From: Rhabditoides inermis
Taxonomy: Eukaryota; Nematoda; Chromadorea; Rhabditida; Rhabditidae
Assembly (NCBI GenBank): GCA_963966185.1
Contig: CAWZYM010000271.1
Coordinates: 511,001-575,000 of the forward strand
Reading direction: 5' to 3'
Length of the DNA: 64,000 nucleotides
Within the stretch, counting starts at the first letter, position 1; every line of letters begins with the position of its first letter. A program made the position numbers and the translations under genes. The notes under the pieces were generated by a model. The model saw only the letters and a list, made by a program, of their open reading frames with translations, did not search any database and was not told the origin of the DNA. Positions 11,180 through 22,412 of the stretch are shown here, piece by piece.

Positions 11180-13156
11180 TCACTGCGTGTTCTTGGTCCA
11201 AAGTTCTTGCATGAATATTTTTGCCTTTGTCAACAGTGGACACACTAATCCTAGTGGGTCATAAACCGAAGCTAGGTTGCTTACGACCGTACGTTTTGTG
11301 TTTATTTCAGGATTTTTGCGTATGAGGTGGACCGGAATGGCTATTTTATCGTTCTGGGGGTCCCACCGTATTCCTAAGATTTTAACATTGACTCCGCTGG
11401 CTTTGTCTTTCTCTTCAATGACATTGTTGATTGATGAACTGTTAGACAGGTATTCTCTCAAGTTCATATTGATCTCGTTGAACAGTTTCTTCGAGGTGCG
11501 ATAATATTCAATTAGGGTATCTGTGTTGTTGCTTCGCATGATCACATTGTCCACATAGGTGTTGTCTTGGATTTGCCTGCTTAACGGAGAGTTTGTTTTC
11601 TCTAGATGATATACAATAGATTGTGCAAGTAGGTAGGGCGAGGCGTTAACTCCGAAGGGAATGCGGGTGTATCGCATTTGTATGACATTGTCGATAGAAA
11701 AATCCTTTCGGAGCGGATCTTTGAACCACAGGAATCTCACTGCGTCTCTGTCTATGTTCTGTAGGTGGACCATTAAAAATGCTTTTTCTACGTCTGCAAT
11801 CATTATATGTTTGTTCAGCCTGGCTCGCAGTAGCATTCCACAAATATCTGGTAGTAGTGTGGGTCCCTGATGGATGATGTCGTTGAGTGATAGTTCGTAT
11901 TTCATGTGAGAACTTGCGTCGAATACTACTCTAAGTTTAGTTGTGTTGCTGTCTGGTTTTAACACAGCTTGGTGGGGTAGGAAGTAAACGATTTTTCCTC
12001 GTGGTTCATCGGCTGGTACAATTTCTATTATGCCTCGGGCAAGCTGATCGCTGAACGTCTTGCAGTAGTCTGTCCAAAGCTTTTCGTTGTTTCGGAGATT
12101 TCGGAACTGATTTTCTAGTCTTTGAGGCGCTATTCTATAGTTGTCTGCAATGGTGATATGTTCGTTTTTCCAAGGAAATCTGACGTGGATCCCGTCTTCT
12201 TTTTCTTCCACGGTGTCTCGGAAGTACTTTTTGACTTTTTCTTCTTCTATCTGTTTACTGTCGTGTTCGTCGCTAGCGGTTATGCCTATGTGCTCGATTT
12301 CCCAGTGTTTCTGGAGATCAAACTCTGTATCTGAATCTACTCTGGTGTTGTGGGCGAGATGTGTTGCTTGTCGTTGTGTCCCAGTTGTCTTCGTCCCTGA
12401 TAGAACTGGTCCAAATATGGTTTCGGTTGTACGCAGCCCAGATGGAAGGTCTATCGGTTTCTCGGGCGGACAAATGGTGTTGATCAAGTCCTGACCTATC
12501 AGTAAATCAGGTCTTACTCGTTTATCGTCTATACGTGGTACTGGTATGTTGTTTGCTTGTATCTCTCGTTTGTCGTCTTCTGACAGTTTGTACGTAAAAT
12601 ATGGTTTGGTGATGCATTCCGTAGTTTTTACTGTGGTCGTGATCTGTTTTCTTTCCTTGCTGGATAGAGTGATTGTTGCTTCTCCAGATCTTCTGAACGA
12701 TGTAGCTCCACCGAAGGATCCTATGGGAGTCTGTCGTATGTTTGAAAGTGGAATGCCAATTGATTTTGCTATATGTTCTGTTAAGAAGGTCGTCGTTGAA
12801 CCTCCGTCGATCATAGCTATTATTGATGTTGACTGGAGCGTGGTTGGGTTGATCACTGTTACTGGTATGCTCATTAGGGCCGCATTCGATGATTTTGTTG
12901 TGCTTGCTTTGGTGTGCAAAGCTGTGACTTCTGTGCTGCTAACGGGTGTTGCTTTAGCGTTGTGAATCGATGATTCTGCTGCGCTTGCTTCGGTGTGCAA
13001 GGCTGTGGCTTCTGTGCTGCTAGCGGATGTTGCTTTAGTGTTGTAAATTGATGATTTTGTTGCGCTTGCTTCGGTGTGCAAGGCCGTAGCTTCTGTGCTG
13101 CTCGCTGGTGTTGCCTTGGTGTTGTTATTATTGTTTGAAACCGCTTGATTAGAGTT
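11180..13156 (-). pseudogene. BEL pol: aspartic protease and reverse transcriptase
   Basis: The frame is open from just after the gag stop to a TGA at 11180-11182. An N-terminal linker with near-perfect repeats (HTEAS...TKSS) is followed by a retropepsin-like site AMIDGGSTTTFL, where DGGS replaces the usual D(S/T)G. The RT palm includes IMIADVEKAFLMVHL (first catalytic Asp) and NTYVDNVIM at the YxDD position, with Asn in the second Asp place. The end, ASVYDPLGLVCPLLTKAKIFMQ, is the typical Pao-peptidase linker after RT. Outside the in-frame stop the sequence is undisturbed. Confidence 0.88.
12905..13125 (-). repeat. About 78 bp coding tandem repeat, roughly 2.7 copies
   Basis: The block containing GTGTGCAAGGCTGTGGCTTC recurs at intervals of about 78 bp within the start of pol. 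It encodes the repeated pattern TALHTEAS..SSI.N.KAT. Length is a multiple of three, so the frame is kept. Confidence 0.85.
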
Positions 13157-13159
13157 ACC

Positions 13160-15166
13160 TCATTGTTCAGGAAAAAATTCTGTCTCCTGTTCCTGTTCAT
13201 TCTGTTCGAAGATGTTCTCTTCATCGGTTCTGGGGAGGGGGCGGTCCCCTTCCGTGTCCGGCATCGGGTACTCCTCCTCGTGGTCGTTGTATCCCTCGTT
13301 GGCCAGATGCACGGCTGGGGTGTTCTGATGGTTCATGCGGTACGGCCGCTGGCCGTTTTGACCGTTGTTGTATGGCTGCTGGTGCTTTCCTCCCTGGTAC
13401 TGGTTCTGCTGATTCTGGGTAGCATACTGCGTCCTCGGAAAGTGACTGGGAGGGGTGCTGTTCACCGTCCTTTCCATTCTGGCGGCTTGGAGGCAGAGCT
13501 CGTTTCTGTGCGGCTTGCCGCACGTGACGCAGTTGGACTTCACGTTCTCGCACTGTGATCCGTAGTGCCCGGGCAAGTAGCACTTCTGGCAGACGCCGGC
13601 CGCTCGGACAATCTGAATCTTGAGAGGGGTGGGGTTCCGCACCTTGCAGAGCACGGAAGTGTGCATGGTGCTTCCACAGAAGATGCATCCCTTGTTGTCA
13701 AATGCGCGCTGGCGCTGGGGCAGTGTGAGCATCGTTACCTCCCCCAGTTCATCACTGTTCATGTGCATGTTCGTGGTATGCACCGTGGGGTGGGTCGCGT
13801 TTGTGTCCTCGCTGTGGCTGTTGACCTCGCGTTCGTAGATGATGCAGTTGTGTAGCGATCGCTGCAGCTGATCGAGGTTGGTGATCATCCCAAAGCGGTT
13901 GTTGTATACGTTCTCTTTTTTGATGTGTCTCTGGACCCGGGGAGGCAGTTTCTCGAGAAGAGTCGATGCCGTTCCGAGGCCCGTTTCGACTTCAGGCATT
14001 CGGATTCCGAGCTGGTTGTGAGCGCGCTGAATGGCACTGATGATGATGCAGATGTCCTCGTACCGGTTCCTCAGATCGTTCAGACTGTATCCGTCAGTCA
14101 TCTTTGGTTGCTTCTGAATGAGGCGGCGGATTTCAGCCTGAATCTCAGAGGGGTGCATGTATTTTTCCATCAGATAGTCGATCACGAACTGGATTTTCCC
14201 GCCTTCCTTGGGAAGGAACGATTTCTCCCTCTCGTCCTCACAAGCTTCTAGAAGGAGGAAGAGCTTTTCCGAATCAGGCACATCTTGGCGCACGAACACC
14301 AGCGGCTGGTACATCTCCCAGAACGCCGCAAACGTGTTAGCACTGTTGAACTTGGGGAGTTTCAGGTTGCCGAACTTGACCCTGAAGTCTTTGTTCTTCG
14401 AGTACTCCGGGGTGAGGTTGGTGTGCTGACGATAGCTCGGCTTCGTGTTGTAGTTGGGGGTGGAGTGATCGAAGTTGTCTCCACCGGCTGTCGCCCGGAA
14501 CAACGATGGGTCGATGTTCTGCCTTGGCATGGGCTGTCCCAGACCGTAGTTGTTGCGGTGGAGGGTGGTCCTGGGGTCTGTGTCCGGTCCGAACATGTTG
14601 GGGCTGTAGATGGGAGCCTGGCCGTAGTTGAAGAACTTCCCGTAGTTCTCCTGCATCATGTTCTGTTCCTGCTTGTTGTGGTTGTTTCCACTGGGGAAGT
14701 GTCCCATCATAGGCATGTTCGGAGCCCCGTTGTGTTCGATAGCTGTTCCGGATGTTTCGGCCGTGTGGATGGAGACGGCTGACTTGGACTTGTTGAGAGA
14801 TCCGTTCAGCCCGTTCAGCTTCATCGAGTGGTTGGGAGTGTTTCCCTTCCTCTGCTCGAACATCACCATGTGGGTGTTCAGAAAGTCCCTGGCCTCCATG
14901 GTGATCATGGGGTAGTTGATCGATTCAGTGTACTCCTCGAATTCCGTCACACCTTCGGTGTTCATGGAGGAGTAGACACGGTTCTCAATCTTCTCGATGG
15001 TTGCTTCGAGTTCGTTGATGATAGTGCGCAAGAGGAGGAAGGTAGCTTCGGTGGCCGCGCTGAACTCGTCGTTCATCTTTGCGGCTTCGGCCTTCTCCAT
15101 GGCATCTTTCATCTTCTTGATGTTTCCATCAATGATGATCTTCTCGTTCTTGCGAACGTGCGTCAT
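13160..15166 (-). CDS. BEL/Pao Gag polyprotein
   Basis: An intact 668-residue ORF. The N-terminal region is helical and charged (KKMKDAMEKAEAAKMNDEF). The central region LKLPKFNSANTFAAFWEMY, then SEKLFLLLEACEDEREK, matches the retrotransposon Gag core common to BEL elements (DUF1759-like). Near residues 490-560 there are three CCHC knuckles: CIFCGSTMHTSVLC, CQKCYLPGHYGSQC and CVTCGKPHRNELC, for RNA packaging. The tail is Gln/Asn and acid rich. It ends in a TGA at 13160-13162 that is in the same frame as pol, so pol expression would need readthrough, or the stop is a mutation. Confidence 0.9.
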   Translation of the reverse strand: MTHVRKNEKIIIDGNIKKMKDAMEKAEAAKMNDEFSAATEATFLLLRTIINELEATIEKIENRVYSSMNTEGVTEFEEYTESINYPMITMEARDFLNTHMVMFEQRKGNTPNHSMKLNGLNGSLNKSKSAVSIHTAETSGTAIEHNGAPNMPMMGHFPSGNNHNKQEQNMMQENYGKFFNYGQAPIYSPNMFGPDTDPRTTLHRNNYGLGQPMPRQNIDPSLFRATAGGDNFDHSTPNYNTKPSYRQHTNLTPEYSKNKDFRVKFGNLKLPKFNSANTFAAFWEMYQPLVFVRQDVPDSEKLFLLLEACEDEREKSFLPKEGGKIQFVIDYLMEKYMHPSEIQAEIRRLIQKQPKMTDGYSLNDLRNRYEDICIIISAIQRAHNQLGIRMPEVETGLGTASTLLEKLPPRVQRHIKKENVYNNRFGMITNLDQLQRSLHNCIIYEREVNSHSEDTNATHPTVHTTNMHMNSDELGEVTMLTLPQRQRAFDNKGCIFCGSTMHTSVLCKVRNPTPLKIQIVRAAGVCQKCYLPGHYGSQCENVKSNCVTCGKPHRNELCLQAARMERTVNSTPPSHFPRTQYATQNQQNQYQGGKHQQPYNNGQNGQRPYRMNHQNTPAVHLANEGYNDHEEEYPMPDTEGDRPLPRTDEENIFEQNEQEQETEFFPEQ

Positions 15167-15338
15167 CGTAGTGTGATCAACACTGGATGTGGTACGTACT
15201 GGATATGGACAGATATCAGTTGATTACGATAGGATATCGATATGATATCGATCGATTCTCGAGATAACTGGGTTGTTAGGGTGGCTTCGAGTGTCTTTGT
15301 CTGCGGCTACGGGACGTTATCCGATAGGCCGATGCACC

Positions 15339-16014
15339 ATAAGCGGAAACAGACTACTCGCCACAACCAACAACCTTCTTCCAACAGGAATACTGTAACC
15401 AGTATCACTTCCAATGCTTCAAGCACACAGCACAACAACACAATCAATTCACAAGTGTTTATCGCATGCAATCGAAACAAGTTAAGTCCTTCGGAGACGG
15501 GCAGTTGCGGACGGTTGGAGAGTCGCTGGACTTCCAGTTGCCTTAGAGCGGACTTATGTACGTTTCGAAGTGATTCCCAGAGAGAATCACAGTGGTAGGT
15601 CAGAACGCCACGTGCCGCTTTGCACTGACCGTATACGAGAGTGGACGGTGGATTAGAACACGCGACACTGCTCTATGAGTGAGTTGTATGTGCTGACCGA
15701 AACGCTGGGAGTGGTCGGGTCGGATTGGTCTCAGAGGAGACGAAAAGGGGTAGTCCAAAAGGACAAGAAAGCTTTTGAATCCCGGAGGAGATTCGATTGG
15801 TCGCGGAGGACAGTAATTGCTCACAAGACTGGTTTTCTCAGAGCAAAGTTGAAATGACTGCTGCTAGGCCGTGGCCCCTCTCTTTTGTACTGCCCGCAAC
15901 GTCTGCTGTCTAGACATTTCCTCATTGGCGTGACCGATTAACAAATGAACGCCATTAGTCCGTATTCCCAACGCGTATTATGCAACGTGTCGATAGTCGC
16001 GTCGTTCCACGACA
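15339..16014 (-). repeat. 5' LTR of the BEL element
   Basis: A direct copy of 6611-7286 (offset 8728). On the minus strand it begins TGTCGTGG next to the GAAC target duplication. Transcription would start here and read leftward. Confidence 0.92.
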
Positions 16015-16018
16015 GTTC

Positions 16019-17050
16019 ACACAATGGACAACTTAAAAATTACAAGGTTCGAGAAATACAATACAAGAACTGATTGTGAGCATTTCGTGGTAACTAACAA
16101 TAATCGATTTATTGTCAGGAAACTTTATGCATTAACACATTTAGAACACGTAGCATTGTCATTTTTGACCGTCACATCCTTTTGTCGGTATTTGTTGCAT
16201 GCGTTCGCAATGATAACTACTGTACTACTGTACATAGTTCGTAGTAAATGTGGCTACAAACATTTTTTGTGATTAGATAAAAGTTTTTGTTGTTGTTGGT
16301 ATTGCGTTTATTTCACGTACCTATTGTTTTCATCAACCAAAAACAACATTCAATTTGTCTTTAAAATCTTTGAAAAGAACTTGCGTGAAAGTAGAGTTTG
16401 TTTCACGCGACGTAATGCGAGAATAAAAACGAATGCATAATTTTCTAAATTGTAAACCAACATGATCCGATCGCTCACACAGGTTGAAAGACATATAGTA
16501 GAAAAAAAATAACATTGTATCTCAACACCAGTTTATATTAACATTTATCACATGTCATGACAAAAATTTTTTTTAATAAAGTAAATGCATGCGCTTTTCT
16601 TGAAATTTGTCGCAAAACCGTCTTTTCACGCCGCAAGTTTAAAAAAAAAAACAGTTACTTTCACTTTTTTTGAGTTCTCAATTGCTGCTATTTTCACTAT
16701 CAGTAAATTCCAGGCCGAAAACTTGCGCGCTTTTTTGGTAACGTTATTACATCGGTGGCGAATGATGTCCGATCAGTGCCTTTTTTCGAACTGGCGATGA
16801 AAGCGAACGTTTGTCCTTGGGGGTTTGACACACTGAATAAGATCACTTTTGAATGCAAGTATGTACACATGTACAGGAAATACATACAGTTGATACAAAC
16901 AACAACTAGTATTGAACCAAGCGGAAAGAAGTACACAGGAAGTTCGAACACAAACCGTGATCTGATTTGATTTATGAAGCGTCATTTTTCCGTCGTTTGC
17001 GTGCACACAGGAGAATAGCGTAGGATAGTTTTTGTCGCGCTCGGATGGCA
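16019..17050. other. No gene seen; probable collagen upstream region
   Basis: AT-rich spacer with homopolymer runs and only short unsupported open frames. Regulatory elements of the collagen would lie at its right end. Confidence 0.5.
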
Positions 17051-17057
17051 TTGCTGC

Positions 17058-17067
17058 CATATATAAG
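17058..17067 (+). promoter_or_regulatory. TATA-like box of the collagen gene
   Basis: CATATATAAG lies about 100 bp before the collagen ATG. A TTTCAG acceptor (17154-17161) ends 3 nt before that ATG, so the leader is either spliced or trans-spliced there. Confidence 0.5.
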
Positions 17068-17164
17068 AAGATGTCAGCGAGCGGAAATCATCAGTCCAGT
17101 TCACTTCCTTCCTACCTTCCTACCCACTACATTCTTCATCGCCACTATTGATGTGTTTCAGGTA

Positions 17165-18083
17165 ATGGCTTCCGAGAAGCAGACGCTCTACGAGACGGAG
17201 CAGGTGAAGAAGTTCGCCTTCTTCGGCGTCGCCGTCTCGACGGTCGCCACGCTGACCGCCATTGTGGCTGTGCCGATGCTGTGCATGTACATGCAGAACG
17301 TGCAGTCCTCCCTCCAGGACGAGATCAACTTCTGCCGCACCCGCGCCGAGACCCTCCGCGGAGAGTACACCAAGGTAGAAAGAGAGAGGGAGGGAAAGAA
17401 AGAAGAGGAAGGAGACTAACGGACCATTACAGCTCGACTCGCACCGTCAGGGAGAGAAGGAGCGCGAGAAGCGTCAGGCCAGCTACCAGTGCTGTTCTTG
17501 CGGAATTGGAGAGGCCGGACCCGCTGGAGCCCCCGGACAGGACGGAGCCCCCGGAAACGACGGACGCCCCGGACAGCCCGGAGCACCCGGACCCGATGCT
17601 CCCGATGACAAGGCTGTCCCCACCGCTGACGACTTCTGCTTCGACTGCCCTGCCGGACCCCCCGGACCTGCCGGAAACCCCGGACCGAAGGGACCCAACG
17701 GACAGCCCGGACAGCCTGGAGAGCCCGGACCTCAGGGACGCCCCGGACAGCCTGGAGCCCCCGGACCTCAGGGACCTCCCGGAGCCCCCGGAAACGACGG
17801 ACAGCCCGGAAACCCTGGAGCCCCCGGACAGACCCGCTCTGTGCCCTCTCCTCCCGGACCCCCCGGACAGCCCGGAGAGCCCGGACCTCAGGGACCCCCC
17901 GGACAGGACGGACGCCCCGGAAACGCCGGACGCCCCGGACAGCCCGGACAGCCCGGAGAGCCTGGACAGGACGGACAGCCCGGAAACCCTGGAGCCGCTG
18001 GAGAGCCTGGAGCTCCCGGAAAGGACGGAGCCAAGGGAAGCTGCGACCACTGCCCCCCTCCCCGCACCGCCCCCGGATATTAA
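17165..18083 (+). CDS. Cuticle collagen
   Basis: Two exons (17165-17374, 17433-18083) give 286 residues, typical of nematode col genes. The N-terminal part is a nematode cuticle collagen N domain: cytoplasmic head, then a signal-anchor helix ([20 protein letters not shown]). A basic REKR site follows (about residue 80) for subtilisin-like removal of the propeptide. Cysteines CCSCGIG start the Gly-X-Y region, [10 protein letters not shown] interrupts it, and SCDHCPPP closes it near the C-terminus, positions used for trimer and cuticle disulfides. Gly-X-Y blocks are very Pro-rich with GQPGQPG and GAPG repeats. The protein is secreted by hypodermis and cross-linked into cuticle; expression usually cycles with moults. 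The single short intron (58 nt) falls before the processing site. The gene is intact. Confidence 0.97.
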
Positions 18084-18349
18084 ACTTTTCCAGTGTGCAT
18101 TTGTCTGCAAACATAAAATTTCGAACCAACTGTTGTATCATGCAAAGTTTGCAACACACAAATTTCGAAATATTTTATCGCAAAGCGAGAGATCATGACA
18201 TCATGAACAGGATTAAGGAACGACACATCTTATTCATAAACAAACATCTTTGTTTAGTATGAAATTATTCTAGCGATGATGTCATCAGTTGTCTCTACAG
18301 TGTTGCAGTTTTCCGTGCAAGGATAGGAATACAAGCCAGGCTACGATTG

Positions 18350-18728
18350 AATACTATAAACAAGACTTTTTCACAGATACAAGTGAGTCCTCAATGAAAA
18401 AAATCAAATCAGTTTGTGAAAGAAAAGCTGACAATTAAGACAACAATAGGCAAATTGCTTGACAAATATCACCGTGACACAACTACATAGTTTGACGGAA
18501 GCTGTTTGTTTACTAATCGTACGGCGTACGGCGTTCGTACGGCGCGATCGATTCATGATACAAACATACATATGAGCAAATTGAAATGAATAAGTTGTGT
18601 CACGCTGATATTTGTCAAACAATTTGCCTATTGTTGTCTTAATTGTCAGCCTTTCTTTCACAAACTGATTTGATTTTTTTTCATTGAGGACTAACTTGTA
18701 TCTGTGAAAAAGTCTTGTTTATAGTATT
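18350..18728. mobile_element. Hairpin MITE with arms of about 130 bp
   Basis: AATACTATAAACAAGAC at 18350 is matched in reverse complement by GTCTTGTTTATAGTATT ending at 18728. The complementarity continues inward with few mismatches through CAATAGGCAAATTG to about 18485 and 18595. The central spacer is about 100 bp. There is no ORF of note and no clear target duplication. Confidence 0.85.
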
Positions 18729-18877
18729 TAATCGAGCCGTCCGTCATAGATTCAAGTCGGTTTAATAGTTTGAAGTCGAACGAATCAATTAGTGGCTCAA
18801 AATTCAATCAACCTGAAGGACAAACATCATGCAGAAACGACTTTTTAAACCAAAAACATGTAGAAGAGTGATGTCGG

Positions 18878-20150
18878 TCAGTCGTGTAGGCTGGATGTGA
18901 TGCGGAGGGCGACTATCTCTATGAGTTGATCCTTTGCCTCTTCAAACTCCGTGAACTCATCGTTGTCCAGTCTGCAGTGATGGAAAACGGTTTTTTTTTC
19001 TTGATCATGAACTGAACCACTCTTTTTAGTGAGTGTGTTAGTCTAAATATAAACCAAACTAACCTTCGTATTAGTTCAGCCAGCATCTCGTCGGCCGATC
19101 GACCCGCGGCCCGAATCAAAAAGACACGACCGAACCTGAGACTTCTTTGTACTTGATTGTAAAGCCATTTGTTTTCTCTCGAAAACGTTCCACAAACCTT
19201 CGTGACAGCATTAATAACGCTCACTTGTTTTTGTATACTTGATTGAGGTGCGCCATTTGATCGGCAGTCGACTGCGATGCCGCAGCCATTGCCGACTGAA
19301 ACAGGATCGACGCTCACGAAAAACTCTTGCTGGTTCGTGAGTTTGTGTAAGACTAGTCGCAACGTAACGTTCTCCGAAACAATTGTTTCAACAAATCAAA
19401 AAATCTCACCTGTTCTTTTCTACTGGCTTGCGCTTCAGCATCGTTTCCGGAGACTTTCTGGCCGATCGCCGGGTGGTTGGACAGTTCCAAGTCGACGTCG
19501 GCCTGAATGAGTCACTACGAGCTAAGCAATGTGCCCTGACCGTCGTCCACTCGCCGCACGCCGCAGCCGCCTTTGCTACCACGGCGGCGACCGATCGGTA
19601 GGGACGGGCGGATACTATTTTCTCCACCTAAACTATGCATGATGTAAGCACACTAGTACACAGTTTCAACTCACCCACGCTGGGGTTTTGGCCCACACGG
19701 CGACGATTTGGAAGGCATTGCTAGCCGGGAGTGCGTTGAACTGAGCGACGGAGATGGAGTTGGAACCGTGAGAAAGAGACGTCATCGGCGTAGTGGCGAT
19801 GCTGATCACAGGCGTCGTTACGTGGTCACTGATTGTAACTGCATAGAGTAAACGAAGCCGCGCCGATCAGACGCACATATGAATATCGCAGCGACGATGA
19901 GTGCAGTGGCTACGAGACCGACGAGCGCTATTATCCAGACCGAGCGCAGACAAACGAGGTGTTTTTGCTCCTGCAGTGGATTCCGCGCGCTATACGATTT
20001 GCATACACGCAACTTACCATTTCGACTACGCCAGCGATCACTAAGCGGATGTGATACGATGGAAACAGTTTTCTCTCTCGCAATCCGCCGATAATTGGCC
20101 AGCTGCATTACCAGATAGTCTGCTGGGCAAGCGATCAAGTACAAAGGCAT
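18878..20150 (-). CDS. Unknown single-pass membrane protein
   Basis: Several minus-strand exons join plausibly. The start at 20150 (MPLYLIACPADYLVMQL) leads to a cytoplasmic segment and one strong transmembrane helix, VWIIALVGLVATALIVAAIF. Then come the exons TISDHVTTPVISIATTP...VAVWAKTPAW (about 19675-19835), VEKIVSARPYRSVAAVVAKA (about 19545-19625), ADVDLELSNHPAIGQKVSG (about 19410-19502), AMAAASQSTADQMAHLNQV (about 19235-19297), IRAAGRSADEMLAELIRR (about 19068-19115) and LDNDEFTEFEEAKDQLIEI to the TGA at 18878. A type II topology with an Ala/Ser-rich extracellular part is inferred. I do not recognise the family. Some introns are only 38-40 nt and exon edges are approximate. Confidence 0.6.
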
Positions 20151-20589
20151 AGTACAACCAAAGCTGATCGGCTAGTAACAATCACTGGCGAACTCGATAT
20201 TGTTTCACCCTTAAACCAGCGAAGCCAAGTAGTGAATCTGACATTACGGCGGGGAAAGTTCGTAACGGCTTGGTTCATGTTAAATTGCTTGAAATTTGAA
20301 TGTTTCGTTAAACGTGTCGTTTCTTCTCATGTAGCTAAAGGAAATACAAAGAGATCTGGAATGGCTACGCTTACGGCTTACTTACGGCTTACGCTTCCCC
20401 TTGGCTGCTTTTCATTTTTTTTTCTGAACAATCCAAAAAAATATATACTTTATAAGTACCGCATACAGTCTCGCTCCTTTTTTTAAGCAGATCAGCTGTT
20501 TGTGTTTGAAGACCGTTACACTGTTCACAAAAAAGCGAACTTACACTTGATAGACGATCGCTCTATCTTTTAGACAAAACCGGAGAAAA

Positions 20590-20655
20590 AGTGAACGAGC
20601 GGAAGAGGTTGAACCACTTAGTGGTCATTCGCTCTATCCACTCAGCCACCATAAC
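20590..20655 (-). tRNA. tRNA-like sequence, probably a pseudogene
   Basis: The minus strand reads GGTGGCTGAGTGGATAGAGC, a good A-box/D-arm, and shortly after GGTTCAACC, a B-box core. The spacing is short and no cloverleaf with a proper acceptor stem can be drawn by eye. It may be a degenerate tRNA or another SINE head. Confidence 0.3.
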
Positions 20656-21008
20656 TGTGATGACAGTGCGAATTACGCGTGGTGTCTTTGCCATCAAACT
20701 TTGCGGCGCGTTAACGTCATTTCTGAAGTTCTTAGGCAGGCAAGATTAGCGAGTTGCGGCGAGTTTGACCATGTAATTTGCTTATCAGATCAACTGATTA
20801 AAAGTCAATGTTTCAAAAACACATCCATAGTATAGACAACTTGAAAATTGTTTTTATCATATCTCTTGAGCACTCGGATGTAACACTGACAAAAGGAAAA
20901 ATGGAAGAAACGAGAAAATGAGAGAGCACTGTTATAATTGCGTAGAAATTGGCAAAACTGAACAGATATTTGGGGTATGCACTGAACAAAAAATAAAATA
21001 GTAATGGA

Positions 21009-22009
21009 CTAGTGTTTTTCGACATAGTTTCCGGGGAACGTGCCGAACTGACCGGTTCGGAGCGAGGTTCCTGAAAATCAGTTGATCGATACATCAACAT
21101 CAATCAATAAATCAACTCACCGATAAACCATCCATCATCGCACTTCTCAACCACAAACACAATGTCGTTCGGCTGAAAAAAAAATTGGGAATGTGTGAGT
21201 CGTAGTGAAGAAAAAAACATTTGGAGGATTCTGAGCGCACACCGCACCTGCAGTTCCAACTCGTCGTCGTTGGCGGGTCGATACGCGAACAAAACGCGGA
21301 AACTGAAACGAAACGATAAGTGATATATATGTAATTAATATCGAAACGGAAAGTGTGACTATCCAGTTATACCGAAACTGTCTGATTGCTAACTAGTGGT
21401 CAGTCTCTTCAAAACTCTTTTTGATCCGTCGAAACACAAACGAACGGGCGAACGGGCGAACGATGTTTCGGTGGCGTTTTCGAAGGAGCTGTTTCGAAAT
21501 CGAAGAGACTGACCACCCTTTACACAACCACTCACGTCTCGCTGCCCTTGGGAATGAATGTGGCGGGCCTTTCCATGTCCATCGGCGGCTGCTCCTGTCG
21601 CCACTCGGACACACTTCGCTCCCGAGACTCACTGAAACGAAGCTGTGATAAAAAAAAGTGATGGTGAATGGTGATATACGCATATCACCGCGAACTGGCT
21701 CTCGGACACAACCAAAGTAGCGAGATGGAGAGCAGATGAATTACACGTGAAACGTGTGCTACTACGAACACCGCACATTTGGTGTTTAAATGATCTGAAT
21801 GAATATATAGTTAGTATGTGATTGAGGGTGACTTGTTAGAAGAGTTGAGTGCGCACTGACCGCATCATTGTGGGCGTGCCGTCTCTCGCCTGCCGACTCA
21901 TCGACTCCTGCTCGTTGCACGCGCTCGAAGGGTGGGTCGACGGCTCGCGCTGAACATGTCCCTTCTCTCTCCTCCTTCATCCTCCAACTCCAACTCCATC
22001 TCCCCCTCC

Positions 22010-22056
<47 letters not shown>

Positions 22057-22353
22057 TCCCTCTCCCTCTCCCTCTCCCTCTCTCTCTCTCTCTCCCTCTC
22101 TCTCTCTCTCTCTCCGCGTCGCGTGAACCGAATCCGCGCGCGCACTCTCTCTCACCTGCACCGGCACGTTGTGCAGTGACTGACTGGCCGGCACGGAGGG
22201 GGTGGCGCTGTTCATCTGCCGGTTGAAGTTGAACGTCTCATCCAAGAGAGCCGAGAGGTCGATGTTGAAGTCGGAAGCCTCCGGCGCTTTCGTAGACCGT
22301 CTGAAACAGGCGAGGATCGGGAAGAATGAGGAGAGAGAGAAAGAGAGAAAGAA

Positions 22354-22412
<59 letters not shown>

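Larger units (their letters stand above)
6607..16018 (-). mobile_element. BEL/Pao LTR retrotransposon, full length, damaged
   Basis: Two 676 bp LTRs (6611-7286 and 15339-16014) bracket minus-strand gag and pol. The outer flanks carry the same 4 bp, GTTC, at 6607-6610 and 16015-16018, a target-site duplication. On the minus strand the LTR starts TGTCG. A purine tract AGGGGGGAG abuts the 3' LTR (plus 7287-7295). The base string after the 5' LTR, TGGTGCATCGGCC (about 15328-15340), has the form of a tRNA primer-binding site. The pol order, protease, RT, RNase H, H2C2 finger, integrase and C-terminal domain, is that of BEL/Pao. Pol carries in-frame stops and an integrase-core gap, so this copy is unlikely to be autonomous. 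Confidence 0.93.

Noticed and set aside
17416..18159. Long minus-strand ORFs over the collagen
   Set aside because: They are antisense shadows of the Gly-X-Y repeat. The plus-strand frame has the collagen N domain, processing site and cysteines.
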